The notes: generated by a model not told the origin, from the letters alone. A stretch of 64,000 nucleotides of DNA from CAXMMR01 sp965198995 (GCA_965198995.1 CBDAQG010000001.1:248001-312000); one strand, 5' to 3'; positions 1-9,037 are shown, numbered from the stretch's first letter. Numbers and translations: made by a program.

Positions 1-1
1 G

Positions 2-883
2 GCGCTCTCGGCCAATGCCGCGAGCCTGTGGGCACAAACGCCGATGGCGATCGAGCTGCGGCTGTCGCTCGGCTCGGGCTGGGTCAGCTTGGTGCAAGGC
101 AATGTCGACCGGCTCGACATCGATCCCATTCGGCATGAGGTGGAGCTCGAGGGACGAGATCTTACCGCAAGCTTCATCGAGGCGCGCACGCAAGAGGCGT
201 TCGTCAATCAGACGTCGAGCGAGATCGCGACGTTGCTGGCCGGACGACATGGGCTCTCAGCCAACGTGACCCAGACCAGCGTGCCGGTGGGACGCTACTA
301 TCAGTCCGAGCACAGCTCGATCACGCTTGGGCAGTTCGCGCGGGCGACGACAGAATGGGACCTGCTGATCTATCTCGCGCAGCGCGAGGGCTTCGAAGTC
401 TGGGTGCAGGGCTCGACGCTGTACTTCAACCCGATTTCGATCGGCAGCACAATCGGCGTGTCGCTCTCGCCGTCCGACTGCATCGACCTGCGGCTGTCAC
501 GAGCGCTGACGCTCGCGCGCGACATCAGCGTGGTCGTCAAAAGCTGGAACTCGCGACAGAAGCACGCCTTTACCGAGACGGCGCGGCAGACCTCCGCCTC
601 AGCCAGCGGGCAGCCGGCGCTAACCTATGTCTACGTGATGCCAAACCTCACGCCGGCAGACGCCCTCGCGCGCGCGCAACAGATTCTCGCCGAGCTGTCA
701 CAGCACGAGCGCAACGTCGACATTACGATGCCGGGCGAGCTGACGCTGGCGCCGCGGGCACCGGTGACGCTGTTCAATACCGGTACGGACTTCGACGGCA
801 CCTACGAGGTCGCCTCCGTCACCCGACGGCTGAGCGAGCGTGGCGGGTTCGTCCAGACGGTGCGGGCAAAGACGCTCGCCTAA
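2..883 (+). CDS. Phage baseplate hub / late control protein D-like (5' end cut by window)
   Basis: The frame is open to the first base, so the start lies outside the window; 293 residues are visible. The protein resembles the gpD / Mu gp44 hub family, which forms the ring at the tail tip that joins the tube to the spike. Typical features are the beta-rich middle with a YQSEHSSITLGQFARATTEW-like segment, a series of short strands, and the C-terminal block ending in TYEVASVTRRLS, where these hubs carry their last beta-barrel. The next gene is the spike, as expected for a hub. Family assignment is by recognition; the exact subfamily is not certain. Confidence 0.8.
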   Translation, partial: ALSANAASLWAQTPMAIELRLSLGSGWVSLVQGNVDRLDIDPIRHEVELEGRDLTASFIEARTQEAFVNQTSSEIATLLAGRHGLSANVTQTSVPVGRYYQSEHSSITLGQFARATTEWDLLIYLAQREGFEVWVQGSTLYFNPISIGSTIGVSLSPSDCIDLRLSRALTLARDISVVVKSWNSRQKHAFTETARQTSASASGQPALTYVYVMPNLTPADALARAQQILAELSQHERNVDITMPGELTLAPRAPVTLFNTGTDFDGTYEVASVTRRLSERGGFVQTVRAKTLA

Positions 884-942
884 AGACGGCGCGCCGTCGG
901 TAGGCGCGCGAACCATGCTGCAATGATTTTAGGAGCACGGTT

Positions 943-1479
943 ATGGATGATTTTATTAATATCGTGAAGTCGCATGCCGGGCAGATGGACCAGCGCGCCG
1001 GACAACCGCGATTTGCGGTGGTCAGCTCGGTCGACCCAGTGAACTTCACGGCCCAAGTGACGATCCAGCCGGAGGGCGTGCTCAGCGGCTGGCTGCCGGT
1101 ACTGTCGCCCTGGGTAGGAGCTGGATGGGGCATGGCGTGCCCGCCGGCGCCGGGCGATCAGGTTCTGGTGCTCTGGCAGGAGGGCGATGCCGAGCATGGC
1201 GTCGTCGTCGGACGCTCTTGGTCGACGAGCGACGCGTCACCCGGAGCACCGGTTGGCGAGCTATGGCTGCTGCACAAGAGCGGCAGCACGATCAAGCTGC
1301 ACAACGACGGCTCGATTGCCAGTACGGCGCCGAGCTGGACGCATACCGGCGACCTGCATGTCAGCGGGAATGTCTATGACGGGGTCGGCTCGCTGGCGCG
1401 GCTGCGCGACCATTACGATCAGCATACACATGTCGACTCGCGCGGTGGCACGACGTCGGCGCCGACCCCGCAGGACTAA
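943..1479 (+). CDS. Phage baseplate assembly protein V (central spike)
   Basis: This 178-residue protein matches the gpV / Mu gp45 spike family. The N-terminal half is an OB-fold-like segment (FAVVSSVDPVNFTAQVTIQP) with the WxPVLSPWVGAGWG and PGDQVLVLW blocks common to these proteins. The C-terminal part is a beta-helix-like stretch ending in YDQHTHVDSRGGTT. The HTH triplet there fits the HxH iron-binding motif at the membrane-piercing tip. It starts 59 bases after the hub gene, and a short AGGAGC Shine-Dalgarno sequence precedes the ATG. Confidence 0.85.
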   Translation: MDDFINIVKSHAGQMDQRAGQPRFAVVSSVDPVNFTAQVTIQPEGVLSGWLPVLSPWVGAGWGMACPPAPGDQVLVLWQEGDAEHGVVVGRSWSTSDASPGAPVGELWLLHKSGSTIKLHNDGSIASTAPSWTHTGDLHVSGNVYDGVGSLARLRDHYDQHTHVDSRGGTTSAPTPQD

Positions 1480-1500
1480 GGTTTTAAAGGATCGTTCCTG

Positions 1501-1869
1501 ATGCAGGATGTTTCGCTGCTCTGGGGGCAGGATTTTACGGCGAGTGCGACCGGCGACCTTGGACTTGCGGCTGGCACCGCGCTCGGGCAACAGCGCGTGC
1601 TGCGGCGGCTGCTGACCAATCCTGGCGACTACATTTGGCAGCCGGATTACGGCGCCGGGCTCGGGCAATTCGTCGGCCAGACGGCCAACGTGTCGATGAT
1701 CCAGGCCGTGATCCGCAGTCAGATCCTGCTCGAGAGCACAGTCGCGCAGACGCCGGAGCCGGTGATCGCGGTCGCCAGCTCGAACAATGGCAGCGTCTAT
1801 GTCGATCTTCGCTACGTGGACGCGGACACCGGCTCGACGCAGATCCTGTCGTTCTCGGTGACGGGCTGA
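1501..1869 (+). CDS. gp25/GPW-like baseplate wedge protein
   Basis: The 122-residue product has the compact architecture of the GPW/gp25 family (T4 gp25, P2 gpW, Mu gp46). It carries an early LTNPGDYIWQPDYGAGL block that matches the conserved stretch containing the essential Glu/Asp-Gly turn. These small proteins sit at the inner wedge and prime sheath polymerisation. The gene lies between spike and J-like wedge genes, which is its usual place. A GGATC-type ribosome site lies a few bases before the ATG. Confidence 0.8.
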   Translation: MQDVSLLWGQDFTASATGDLGLAAGTALGQQRVLRRLLTNPGDYIWQPDYGAGLGQFVGQTANVSMIQAVIRSQILLESTVAQTPEPVIAVASSNNGSVYVDLRYVDADTGSTQILSFSVTG

Positions 1870-1902
1870 CCGTCGGCTCCGAGCTCTGAGTGAACTCGAC
1901 TT

Positions 1903-1966
1903 CAGAGGCCACAGCCTCTGGTGGGGTCAAGGGTCATAGCCACTTGCCTTCCTCTGACCCCTGGAG
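1903..1966. repeat. Type B intergenic hairpin repeat inside the phage baseplate operon
   Basis: CAGAGGC/GCCTCTG forms a perfect 7-bp stem at 1903-1920. GGGGTCA and TGACCCC then pair across 1922-1962. The same GC-rich multi-hairpin design recurs at 18507, 22004, 30880, 34751 and 48474. Its place between the gp25-like and J-like genes means a host-type element has entered the phage operon. Confidence 0.6.
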
Positions 1967-1971
1967 ACGAC

Positions 1972-3096
1972 ATGATCCTGCCGCTGCAGAACTTCGCAAC
2001 GCTGGTCCAGAACATGGCGGCGGGCGTGCAGGGAACCAGCCAGACGCTCGTCGACCTGACCGTCGGCAGCGTGCTGCGGGCGGTGCTCGAGGCATCCGCC
2101 TCGATCGGGCTGTGGCTGCAGTGGCTGATCCTGCAGGTGCTGTCGATGACGCGAGCGGGGACTAGCAACGGCGCCGACCTTGACAGCTGGGTTGACGACT
2201 TCGCGATGAAGCGGTTGCTGGGCATCCCCGCAAACGGTATCGTAACGTTTAGCCGCTACACGACCGGCTTAGCGGCGATCGTGCCGAGCGGCACGCTAGT
2301 GCGTACAACGGACGCCTCGCAGAGCTTTGTCGTGCAGGCCGACACCGCCAACGCCGCCTGGGCTACAAGCGTGAACGGTTACCAGATCGGCGCCAACAAC
2401 GCGGGCGTGGACGTCCCGGTGAGCGCCCTGGTCGCCGGCAGCGTGGGCAACGTGCAGGCCGGTGCGATTACCCAGCTGGCGAGCGCGATCCCAGGAGTCG
2501 ACGCCGTGACCAACGCGGCGGCGACGCTGGGCGGGCTGGATGCGGAGAGCGACGCGGCGCTGCGGCTGCGCTTTGTCAACTACATCAACAGCCGGTCGCG
2601 GGCGACGCTGACGGCTTTGGCCAACGCCATCGCGTCGGTGCAGCAGGGATTGCGCTGGCTAATCGAGGAGAACGTGAACGTCGACGGATCAACCAATATC
2701 GGGCACTTTATCGTCACCGTCGATGACGGCTCGGGCTCGCCTTCGGCGGCGCTGCTGACCTCGGTAAAGGTGGCGATCGAGGCGGTTCGGCCGGTCGGCT
2801 CGACCTATGCGGTGCAGCCGCCCGTGGTCATCGGGGTAACGGTATCGCTGTCGCTCGAGGTGACGTTGGGCACAAGCAAGCCCACGGTTGCGGCTGAGGC
2901 GATCCAGGCGATCGCCAACTACGTGAACGTGCTGCCGATCGGGCCGACGCTGGCGATCTCGCGGGTGATCAGCCTGGTGCACGGCGCGGACGCGGCAGTG
3001 GTCAGCGTCTCGGACGTGCTGATCAATGGGGCCTCCATCGACCTCGTCTGCGCCGACAATGCGGTGACGCATTCGGTCTCGGTGGTGGTGAACTAA
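1972..3096 (+). CDS. Baseplate J-like wedge protein (Mu gp47 type)
   Basis: This 374-residue protein belongs to the baseplate J family (P2 gpJ, Mu gp47, T4 gp6 core). Characteristic blocks are SNGADLDSWVDDFAMKR near residue 70, GTLVRTTDASQSF, VPVSALVAGSVGNVQAGAIT near residue 150, and GGLDAESDAALRLRF near residue 190, the hallmark of the family. The longer open frame begins at 1921 inside a hairpin repeat. I chose ATG 1972 because GGAGA at 1963-1967 sits four bases upstream and the protein then begins like its relatives. Confidence 0.88.
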   Translation: MILPLQNFATLVQNMAAGVQGTSQTLVDLTVGSVLRAVLEASASIGLWLQWLILQVLSMTRAGTSNGADLDSWVDDFAMKRLLGIPANGIVTFSRYTTGLAAIVPSGTLVRTTDASQSFVVQADTANAAWATSVNGYQIGANNAGVDVPVSALVAGSVGNVQAGAITQLASAIPGVDAVTNAAATLGGLDAESDAALRLRFVNYINSRSRATLTALANAIASVQQGLRWLIEENVNVDGSTNIGHFIVTVDDGSGSPSAALLTSVKVAIEAVRPVGSTYAVQPPVVIGVTVSLSLEVTLGTSKPTVAAEAIQAIANYVNVLPIGPTLAISRVISLVHGADAAVVSVSDVLINGASIDLVCADNAVTHSVSVVVN

Positions 3097-3097
3097 G

Positions 3098-3739
3098 ATG
3101 ACCGGTGGTACGGACGACATGCTAAGCCGGCTGCGCGCCGTGCTGCCGCAGCGCTGGTTCGGCGACACGACGCCGGTTCTCGACAGCCTGCTGACCGGCC
3201 TCGCGACCGGCTGGGCTATCCTCTACAGCCTGCTGCAAATGGTGGTCGCTCAGGCGCGCATCGCCACCGCGAGCGGTAGCTTCCTCGACATGATCAGCAC
3301 CGACTTCTTCGGTGTCCTGCTGCCGCGGCGGCCCACCGAGCTCGACGATCCATTTCGGGTTCGCATACAGCAGGAGCTGTTTCGTGAGCGTGGCACGCGC
3401 GCCGGGCTGGAGACGATCTTGACGGAGCTAACCGGGCGGGCGCCGGTGATCTTCGAGCCGGCGCGCAGCAGCGACACCGGTGGCTACTCGACAGGCGGTC
3501 TAGGCTACGACGTGGCCGGCGGCTGGGGCTCACTGGCCTTGCCTTTCCAAGTGTTTGTCACCGCCTATCGCCCGCATGGCGCCGGGATCACTGCGGTTGG
3601 CGGCTATAATACCGGCGGGCCGCGCGAGTATGCGTCGCTGGCCATGGTGCCGACGCCAGTGAGCGATGCTGACATCTACGCCGCCGCCGCCTCGGTGATG
3701 CCGGCGGCGACAATCTGCTGGACCGCCATCAGCAACTGA
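3098..3739 (+). CDS. Phage tail protein, gp48 / tail protein I position
   Basis: The 213-residue protein directly follows the J-like gene with one base between stop and start, which indicates translational coupling. Residues about 1-110 show the helix-rich pattern of gpI/gp48 proteins: a DSLLTGLATGWAILYSLLQM helix, then a SGSFLDMISTDFFG segment, then RVRIQQELFRERGTRAGL. The C-terminal third is rich in Gly, Tyr and Thr (GGYSTGGLGYDVAGG) and may contact the fibre. In Mu-like phages this gene connects wedge and fibre. ATG 3119 is an alternative start. Confidence 0.7.
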   Translation: MTGGTDDMLSRLRAVLPQRWFGDTTPVLDSLLTGLATGWAILYSLLQMVVAQARIATASGSFLDMISTDFFGVLLPRRPTELDDPFRVRIQQELFRERGTRAGLETILTELTGRAPVIFEPARSSDTGGYSTGGLGYDVAGGWGSLALPFQVFVTAYRPHGAGITAVGGYNTGGPREYASLAMVPTPVSDADIYAAAASVMPAATICWTAISN

Positions 3740-3791
3740 CACTCTCCGCCGTCGCGACGGCAGCCGATCTTACGCATAAGGGATTTCGCAA

Positions 3792-5042
3792 GTGGACAGG
3801 CAAATCGTCTATCCAGGCAGCATTCCGCTCGACACGGACCTGCTGCACATCCAGCGCAACACCATGGTCGCACTTGGCTACTTGGCGCAGGCGACGCTCG
3901 GCAGCAGCACGGTCGTCGATGGGCTTGGCTGCCTGCCGACCAGCCCGGCCTCGCTGCAGGTGGTCGTGGGACCAGGCAGCATTACGCTGCTCGGGCCGGT
4001 CGATGCGTATGCATATGGATCGCTGCCGGCGGTTGCCACGGACCCGCTGGTCAAGGTCGGCATCAACATCACCAGCACCCCGTTTGCCCTGACGTCGCCA
4101 ACAGTCTCCGGCCAGTCGATCAACTACCTGCTCCAGGCGAGCCTGATCGAGGCTGACACGACGCCGGTGGTGCTGCCCTACTACAATGCCTCTAACCCGG
4201 CATTGCCGTTCAGCGGGCCGGCCAATGCAGGCACGGCGCAGAACACGCAGATCACGCAGCGCGTGCAGCTGCAGCTGAAGTCGGGCGCTGCCGGCACGAC
4301 CGGGTCGCAGCCGACGCCGGCAGTCGATAACGGCTGGATTGGGCTCTACGTGATCAGCGTTGCCTTCGCGCAGACGCAGGTGACGGCGACCAGCATCGCA
4401 GCAATGCCGGCAGCTCCGCTCGTCCGCTACAAATTGCCGGCCCTGACGCCCGGATACCGTAACATGGCGGTGCTCACGACAAACTCGGCGGGCTCCTGGA
4501 CGGCGCCGGCCGGCGTTGTCGCCGTCAAACTGCGGGTTTGGGGCGGCGGCGGCGGCGGCGGCACTGGCAATGGCGGCGCCGGCGGAGGCGGGGCTGGCGC
4601 TGGCTACGTGGAAGGCTTCTTCGCCGTTGCACCCGGGCAGAGCTATGCGGTCACGGTCGGGCTTGGCGGCTCGGGCTCGGGCGGCAATGGCGGCACCTCC
4701 AGCTTCAGCAGCATCGCCTCGGCGAGCGGCGGCACGGCCGGCGGCAACGGCGCCCAGAACAGCGCCGGCGCCGCGCCCCTCATCGCCGGTTCTGGCTTTG
4801 CCACCGGCGCCACGCTGATCAGCGGCAGCGTCGGCCAGGCGGCAGCGATCGTCAGCGGCACGTGGCTATCCGGCCAAGGGGGCGGCTCAGGCATGGGCAG
4901 CGGCGGCGTGGGGCTGGTCGGCGTCTCGGGCAGCGACGTGACGGGCAACGCCGGCGTGTCGCCCGGCGGCGGCGGGGGTGGCGGCCTGGGCGCTGCGCTC
5001 GGCGGCAACGGCGCGCCCGGCCTCGTGATCGTGGAGTGGTGA
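3792..5042 (+). CDS. Tail fibre with polyglycine-rich C-terminal receptor-type domain
   Basis: A GTG start gives 416 residues. The N-terminal 220 residues are a low-charge, beta-prone fibre attachment part. After residue 235 (SWTAPAGVVAVKLRVWGGGG) the protein changes to glycine-rich sequence with GGGG, GNGGAGG and GGSGSGG runs, and it closes with NGAPGLVIVEW. This layout is the glycine-rich fibre tip family often found in phages, in which polyglycine helices form the host-binding tip. It is followed two bases later by a small gene in the tail-fibre-assembly position. Confidence 0.78.
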   Translation: MDRQIVYPGSIPLDTDLLHIQRNTMVALGYLAQATLGSSTVVDGLGCLPTSPASLQVVVGPGSITLLGPVDAYAYGSLPAVATDPLVKVGINITSTPFALTSPTVSGQSINYLLQASLIEADTTPVVLPYYNASNPALPFSGPANAGTAQNTQITQRVQLQLKSGAAGTTGSQPTPAVDNGWIGLYVISVAFAQTQVTATSIAAMPAAPLVRYKLPALTPGYRNMAVLTTNSAGSWTAPAGVVAVKLRVWGGGGGGGTGNGGAGGGGAGAGYVEGFFAVAPGQSYAVTVGLGGSGSGGNGGTSSFSSIASASGGTAGGNGAQNSAGAAPLIAGSGFATGATLISGSVGQAAAIVSGTWLSGQGGGSGMGSGGVGLVGVSGSDVTGNAGVSPGGGGGGGLGAALGGNGAPGLVIVEW

Positions 5043-5043
5043 G

Positions 5044-5322
5044 ATGAAGACATTCGCACGCCTACAAGATGGACTGGTGGCCGAGCTGCTCAACACGGAG
5101 CACTCGATCCACACGCTGTTTCACCCCGATATGGTCTGGCTTGACGTGAGCGGCGAGCCGGCAGTGGCCACCGGCTGGGTCAGCGACGGTCGGACGGTGC
5201 GCCGGCCAGCCGTGTCGGAGGCCGTGCCGGCACCGGCGCCGGACCCGATCGCCGAGCTGGCTGAGATCCGCACGGCACTTGCCAAGCTGCAGGAACGTGT
5301 CGCGGCACTCGATCACGCCTAG
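5044..5322 (+). CDS. Small phage protein after the tail fibre (unknown)
   Basis: The 92-residue product begins one base after the fibre stop. Its middle (residues 30-55) has alternating hydrophobic residues with two Trp, the centre is Pro/Ala-rich (VPAPAPDPI), and the C-terminal 25 residues form a short amphipathic helix (ELAEIRTALAKLQERVAAL) that could be a coiled coil. Position suggests a fibre accessory or chaperone role, but I do not recognise a family. Confidence 0.6.
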   Translation: MKTFARLQDGLVAELLNTEHSIHTLFHPDMVWLDVSGEPAVATGWVSDGRTVRRPAVSEAVPAPAPDPIAELAEIRTALAKLQERVAALDHA

Positions 5323-5400
5323 CCGGGCGCGCGTCGCTCCCTCCACGGCGTTGCGGCCCGAGAGCGCCACGCAACCTCACTATCACGGAAGAGCGCCCGC

Positions 5401-5826
5401 ATGCCGACTTCGGAGATGAACCCCCTGTATCAGCAGATCGGCGAGATACTGAGCGGCCTGAAGGCGCTGCATGATAAGGTCGATATCCGTCATGCGCAGG
5501 CGGAGAAGCTTGGGGACCTGCTGCAGGCGGAGCTACGCACCGTCAAGCATGACCAGCGCGACCTCGAGCAGAAGCTCGACGGGGCGGTCTACTTCATTAA
5601 GCAAGACGTGGATTCACTCAAGGCCGCAACGGTTGTCACCAGTCGTAGCCTCGAGGACCTGAAGATTTCAGTAGAGACCCTGAAGCACCCGGTCGAGGAG
5701 ATCATGGCGCTGCGCTCGCGCGCCATGGGCGTGCTGCTTGCGCTCAGCACGCTCGGCAGCGTGTTCGTCTACTTCTTCGGACCGCTGTATCACTGGGCGA
5801 TTGATCATCTTTCTTTGCCGCGCTGA
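5401..5826 (+). CDS. Coiled-coil protein with one C-terminal membrane helix (phage, lysis region)
   Basis: The protein has 141 residues. About 105 N-terminal residues are charged and heptad-like, with many Asp, Glu, Lys and Gln. A single hydrophobic segment (MGVLLALSTLGSVFVYFFGP) follows near residues 109-128, with a short tail. The gene sits just before the lysozyme, so a lysis role (holin-like or spanin-like) is possible, but a single C-terminal anchor on a long coiled coil is not typical of a holin. Function is unknown. Confidence 0.6.
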   Translation: MPTSEMNPLYQQIGEILSGLKALHDKVDIRHAQAEKLGDLLQAELRTVKHDQRDLEQKLDGAVYFIKQDVDSLKAATVVTSRSLEDLKISVETLKHPVEEIMALRSRAMGVLLALSTLGSVFVYFFGPLYHWAIDHLSLPR

Positions 5827-5966
5827 CGGCAGCTGACGTCAGGGGAGCTGTCCCCGGTTCAGGACCGGTAACGACTTCTGCGTCAATCCAGGATCAGGGT
5901 TCGACGCTGGTGACGTCGGTGACGGTCCGAAGCGGCGCCCTCGCTCTCACTTTTCGGATATAATCG

Positions 5967-6509
5967 ATGACAGATAACTTCGATCGGTGCCTGGCGTTCA
6001 CCTTGCGCGAGGAGGGCGGCTATGTCGATAACGCCAGCGATCCAGGCGGCGCCACGAACATGGGCATCACGCTGGCGACGCTGCGCGAGTGGGTCGACGA
6101 TCCAGACCTGGACACCAGCGACATCGAGTCGATAACGGAACGGACGGCTACTGGCATCTACTGTTCCAACTTCTGGAACCGACTGCGATGCGACGCGCTG
6201 CAGCCTGGCATCGACCTGATGGTGTTCGACTTCAGCGTGAACACCGGTTGCCAAACCACGGCCCGGCTGCTGCAGCGAGCGGTCGGACTAAGCGGCGACG
6301 AGGTGGATGGCTGCATCGGCCCGTTCACGCTGCGGCATGCCGCAGCGGTGGCGCCGAGGGTGTTACTCGACGCGCTGCGTTCGGCGCAACAGGCGCGCTA
6401 TGAGGCGACCGAGGGTTTCGCAACGTTCGGCCGCGGCTGGCTGGCTCGCACCGAGCGCCGCTTTATCGCGTCGACCGGGATGATCCTAGCGCGAGGAGCG
6501 GCATCATGA
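5967..6509 (+). CDS. Phage endolysin, glycoside hydrolase family 108 lysozyme
   Basis: The 180-residue protein starts with TLREEGGYVDNASDPGGATN followed by MGIT. This is the GH108 signature; the Glu of the EGGY block is the expected catalytic acid that cleaves the MurNAc-GlcNAc bond of peptidoglycan. YCSNFWNRLRCDALQPGID and VFDFSVNTG are also conserved. The C-terminal half has the DGCIGPFTL segment of the peptidoglycan-binding_3 domain often joined to GH108. No signal peptide is present, so release would need a holin. A clear Shine-Dalgarno sequence is lacking before ATG 5967. Confidence 0.88.
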   Translation: MTDNFDRCLAFTLREEGGYVDNASDPGGATNMGITLATLREWVDDPDLDTSDIESITERTATGIYCSNFWNRLRCDALQPGIDLMVFDFSVNTGCQTTARLLQRAVGLSGDEVDGCIGPFTLRHAAAVAPRVLLDALRSAQQARYEATEGFATFGRGWLARTERRFIASTGMILARGAAS

Positions 6510-7213
6510 CCTTCAGACATCGCAGCGCTCTACTGCTCATCGCCACCGCAATCACCGGCGGCACCGCGCACGCGCAATCCTCGACACTGACGCAGAACCG
6601 TGTCGATCGCGCATCGGCCGTGACGCTTGACTGCGTCAACGTGACGACCGGCCTTGCCATACCGTGCGGCACGCTGCTCAACCCGCTGGTTGTGACCGGC
6701 GGCAGCACCGTCGCCGGCGGCAGCGCCAGCGCGACCAACCAGCAGACTCAGATCACCGCCGAGCAGGCGATCTCGAGCGCCGCCGGCACACAGGCCGACG
6801 CGCTCTATGGCGGCAGCGGCAACACGACGCTGGTCGGTGTGCTGAAGGGCGTGTTCTCGTTGCTGAACGGCACGCTCGCGGTTAAGGAAACTGCCGCGTT
6901 GCCGAGCGGAAGCAACGTGATCGGGCAGGTGGCGCCGGTCGCAGCGCCGCTCGTCTCGCGCACCATCACGGTGGCGGCAGGAACGAGCACGACGCTGTTC
7001 GCAGCCAACGCCGCGCGACACTACCTGTCGTTCCAGGCGCCGCAGAACACCGGCATCTGGATTAACCGCGTCGGCGGCACGGCGGCCGTCAACGGTGCAG
7101 ATTGCGCCTACTTCGCGCCCGGTGCGCTCTTCGAAAGCGGCAACTACGTCAACAGCGGCGTCATCACCGTGTACTCGCCGAATGCGGTGACGATCTCGGC
7201 CTGGGAGGGGTAA
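6506..7213 (+). CDS. Exported phage-region protein of unknown function
   Basis: The start overlaps the lysozyme stop (ATGA) and is preceded by a good GAGGAG site within the lysozyme gene. Residues 1-23 are a clear Sec signal peptide (basic MTFRHR, then a hydrophobic core, then AHA-QS). The mature protein of about 212 residues is Thr/Ser/Gly/Ala-rich and beta-prone, with no motif I recognise. Export by the host signal peptidase is unusual for a gene within a tail/lysis operon and suggests a lysogenic-conversion or surface role. Confidence 0.65.
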   Translation: MTFRHRSALLLIATAITGGTAHAQSSTLTQNRVDRASAVTLDCVNVTTGLAIPCGTLLNPLVVTGGSTVAGGSASATNQQTQITAEQAISSAAGTQADALYGGSGNTTLVGVLKGVFSLLNGTLAVKETAALPSGSNVIGQVAPVAAPLVSRTITVAAGTSTTLFAANAARHYLSFQAPQNTGIWINRVGGTAAVNGADCAYFAPGALFESGNYVNSGVITVYSPNAVTISAWEG

Positions 7214-7217
7214 GTTA

Positions 7218-9011
7218 TTGCGATATCGCATCATCAGCATCCTGATGGCAGCAGCGCTGCTGCTGACCACGATGCAAGCAGGCGTGACGAGCACGTTGCT
7301 GCAGCCGCGCAGCCTGCGCCAACTCGGCGGCCGTCAGCTATGGCTGCCGATCTGCTCGCGGCGCGGCATCAACGGATCTGCGGCGTTCTTTGACAACACC
7401 AACACCACGGTGATGGACCAGGTCTCCTGCATCTCGCCGTCCTACGGAGCCGTTACCGCGATCAAGCTCGTCTATGCCGGCTTCGACATGCCGCAGGAGG
7501 GCGAGGTCGATCGCCCGGTGACGGCGACCGGCTATGCGAGCCTTCTGGCGCCCACGCTGAACAGCTTCACCGTCTACGCCGGCCCCAGCGTTCCCGCCGG
7601 CACGACAACGCTGAGCTTTTCGGCAACGACGGTCGGCGTGAATGCAATCAGCGCAGGGCAGACGCTGTCCACCAACGGCACTGGGATCGCGAGCGGAACC
7701 TATGTGGCAAGCGTTGCCACCAGCTTTACCGCCGGCAGTGGCAATACTCCGGGGACGACGACGATAACGCTCAGCACCGGGACAACCGCAGCCACGACGG
7801 CGAACCAGGCGCTCTACTTCTCGGGCTGGATGACGCCGGCGAAGTTCGGCGGCCATCGGCAGTTCACCGTCGAGCCCGCGCATGACGTGGTGACCTCCGA
7901 TGCGACGTCGGTCAACCTACCGGCCGGCACCCATTTCTTCGTCCGCACAGCGGCCAGCTTCAGCGCGACAGGGCTGCAGCTGATGGATTATCCCGGCAGC
8001 GGCTCGAAGCTAACCGGCGAGTTTGACAGCCGCTCGACCTCGCTGAACGATCAGACCGGCACGCCGGCGGTGCTGTCCAACACCGGTGGTGGCTTCTGGT
8101 GCCCGGTCGCCGTGCTCGGCTTGGTGAGCGTGCCGGTCGGCACCGTGGCGCCCGGCGGCGTGCTCATCCTCGGCGACAGCATCGCGGCAGGCACCGGCGA
8201 CAATGCTGACGCCTTGGGGCTGCAGGGCTACATTCAGCGCAGCCTTGAGAACAACGTGCCGTTCGTCAACGCAGCGCGCGGCTCGACGACGGCGGCCGGG
8301 CTCGCGTTGAGCGGTAACGGGCAGTACGCGCTATCGATCGATGACGGTGTCACCGACGTGCTGCTTGAGGATGGGCGCAACGACGTGCTCAGCCTGAACC
8401 TGACGGCGGCCACCGTGGAGCAGTTCATTGCTCAGGTAGCAGCGCGCTACGCGCAGGCCGGCAAGCGGGTCTGGTGCTTCACCGTGCCGCCAACGACCCA
8501 GAGCAGCGACGGCTGGACGACGCTCGCCAATCAGAGCTGGACATTGACCACGGCAACGCTCAGCAGCGCGGCGGCCTCGGGCGCGACCAGCGCGGTGCTC
8601 GGATCGGTGGCCAATATCGCGGTCGGGCAGGCGGTCTCGGGCACCGGCATCGCCGCCGGTACGATGGTGACGGCGCTCAACAGCTCGACCCTCACGATCA
8701 CTCTGTCAACGGCGACGACGGCCGCGATCGCGAGCGGCAGCAAGCTGTCATTCGGCACCACCAATGCGGCGAGCTCCGCGGTTGAGCAGCAGCGGCTCGC
8801 CTATAACGGCTTCATGCGCGCTAGCGCGGCGAGCCTGGGCTGCGCTGGCCTCATTGACGTCGAGAGCCTGCTGGCTGACCCGGGCGGCAGCGGCAAATGG
8901 CGGGTCGACCTCGGCAGCGCGTCGGCAGACGGCGTGCATCCGTCGGCGGCACTGCACCAGGCGATCGTGACCGCGGGATTGATCCGCCCGTCGATGTTCC
9001 AGCCTCAATGA
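7218..9011 (+). CDS. Secreted SGNH/GDSL-type hydrolase with inserted beta repeat modules
   Basis: A TTG start gives 597 residues with a signal peptide (residues 1-22). The SGNH core begins near residue 314 with VLILGDSIAAGTG, which holds the nucleophile Ser, continues with a GRNDVLS block, and ends near residue 575 with DGVHPSAALH, which supplies the Asp and His. Two Ser/Thr/Gly beta modules of a similar pattern (VGQAVSGTGIAAGTMV type) lie at about residues 135-200 and 440-510. The second interrupts the hydrolase core. Likely substrates are O-acetyl or other ester groups on host surface glycans; this is inference. Confidence 0.75.
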   Translation: MRYRIISILMAAALLLTTMQAGVTSTLLQPRSLRQLGGRQLWLPICSRRGINGSAAFFDNTNTTVMDQVSCISPSYGAVTAIKLVYAGFDMPQEGEVDRPVTATGYASLLAPTLNSFTVYAGPSVPAGTTTLSFSATTVGVNAISAGQTLSTNGTGIASGTYVASVATSFTAGSGNTPGTTTITLSTGTTAATTANQALYFSGWMTPAKFGGHRQFTVEPAHDVVTSDATSVNLPAGTHFFVRTAASFSATGLQLMDYPGSGSKLTGEFDSRSTSLNDQTGTPAVLSNTGGGFWCPVAVLGLVSVPVGTVAPGGVLILGDSIAAGTGDNADALGLQGYIQRSLENNVPFVNAARGSTTAAGLALSGNGQYALSIDDGVTDVLLEDGRNDVLSLNLTAATVEQFIAQVAARYAQAGKRVWCFTVPPTTQSSDGWTTLANQSWTLTTATLSSAAASGATSAVLGSVANIAVGQAVSGTGIAAGTMVTALNSSTLTITLSTATTAAIASGSKLSFGTTNAASSAVEQQRLAYNGFMRASAASLGCAGLIDVESLLADPGGSGKWRVDLGSASADGVHPSAALHQAIVTAGLIRPSMFQPQ

Positions 9012-9037
9012 GCGCAGTGCAGGGAGAGCGCGTGGTG

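Noticed and set aside
5959..5964. Perfect TATAAT before the endolysin gene
   Set aside because: It ends two bases before the ATG, so transcription would start inside the gene, and there is no -35 element at the right distance.
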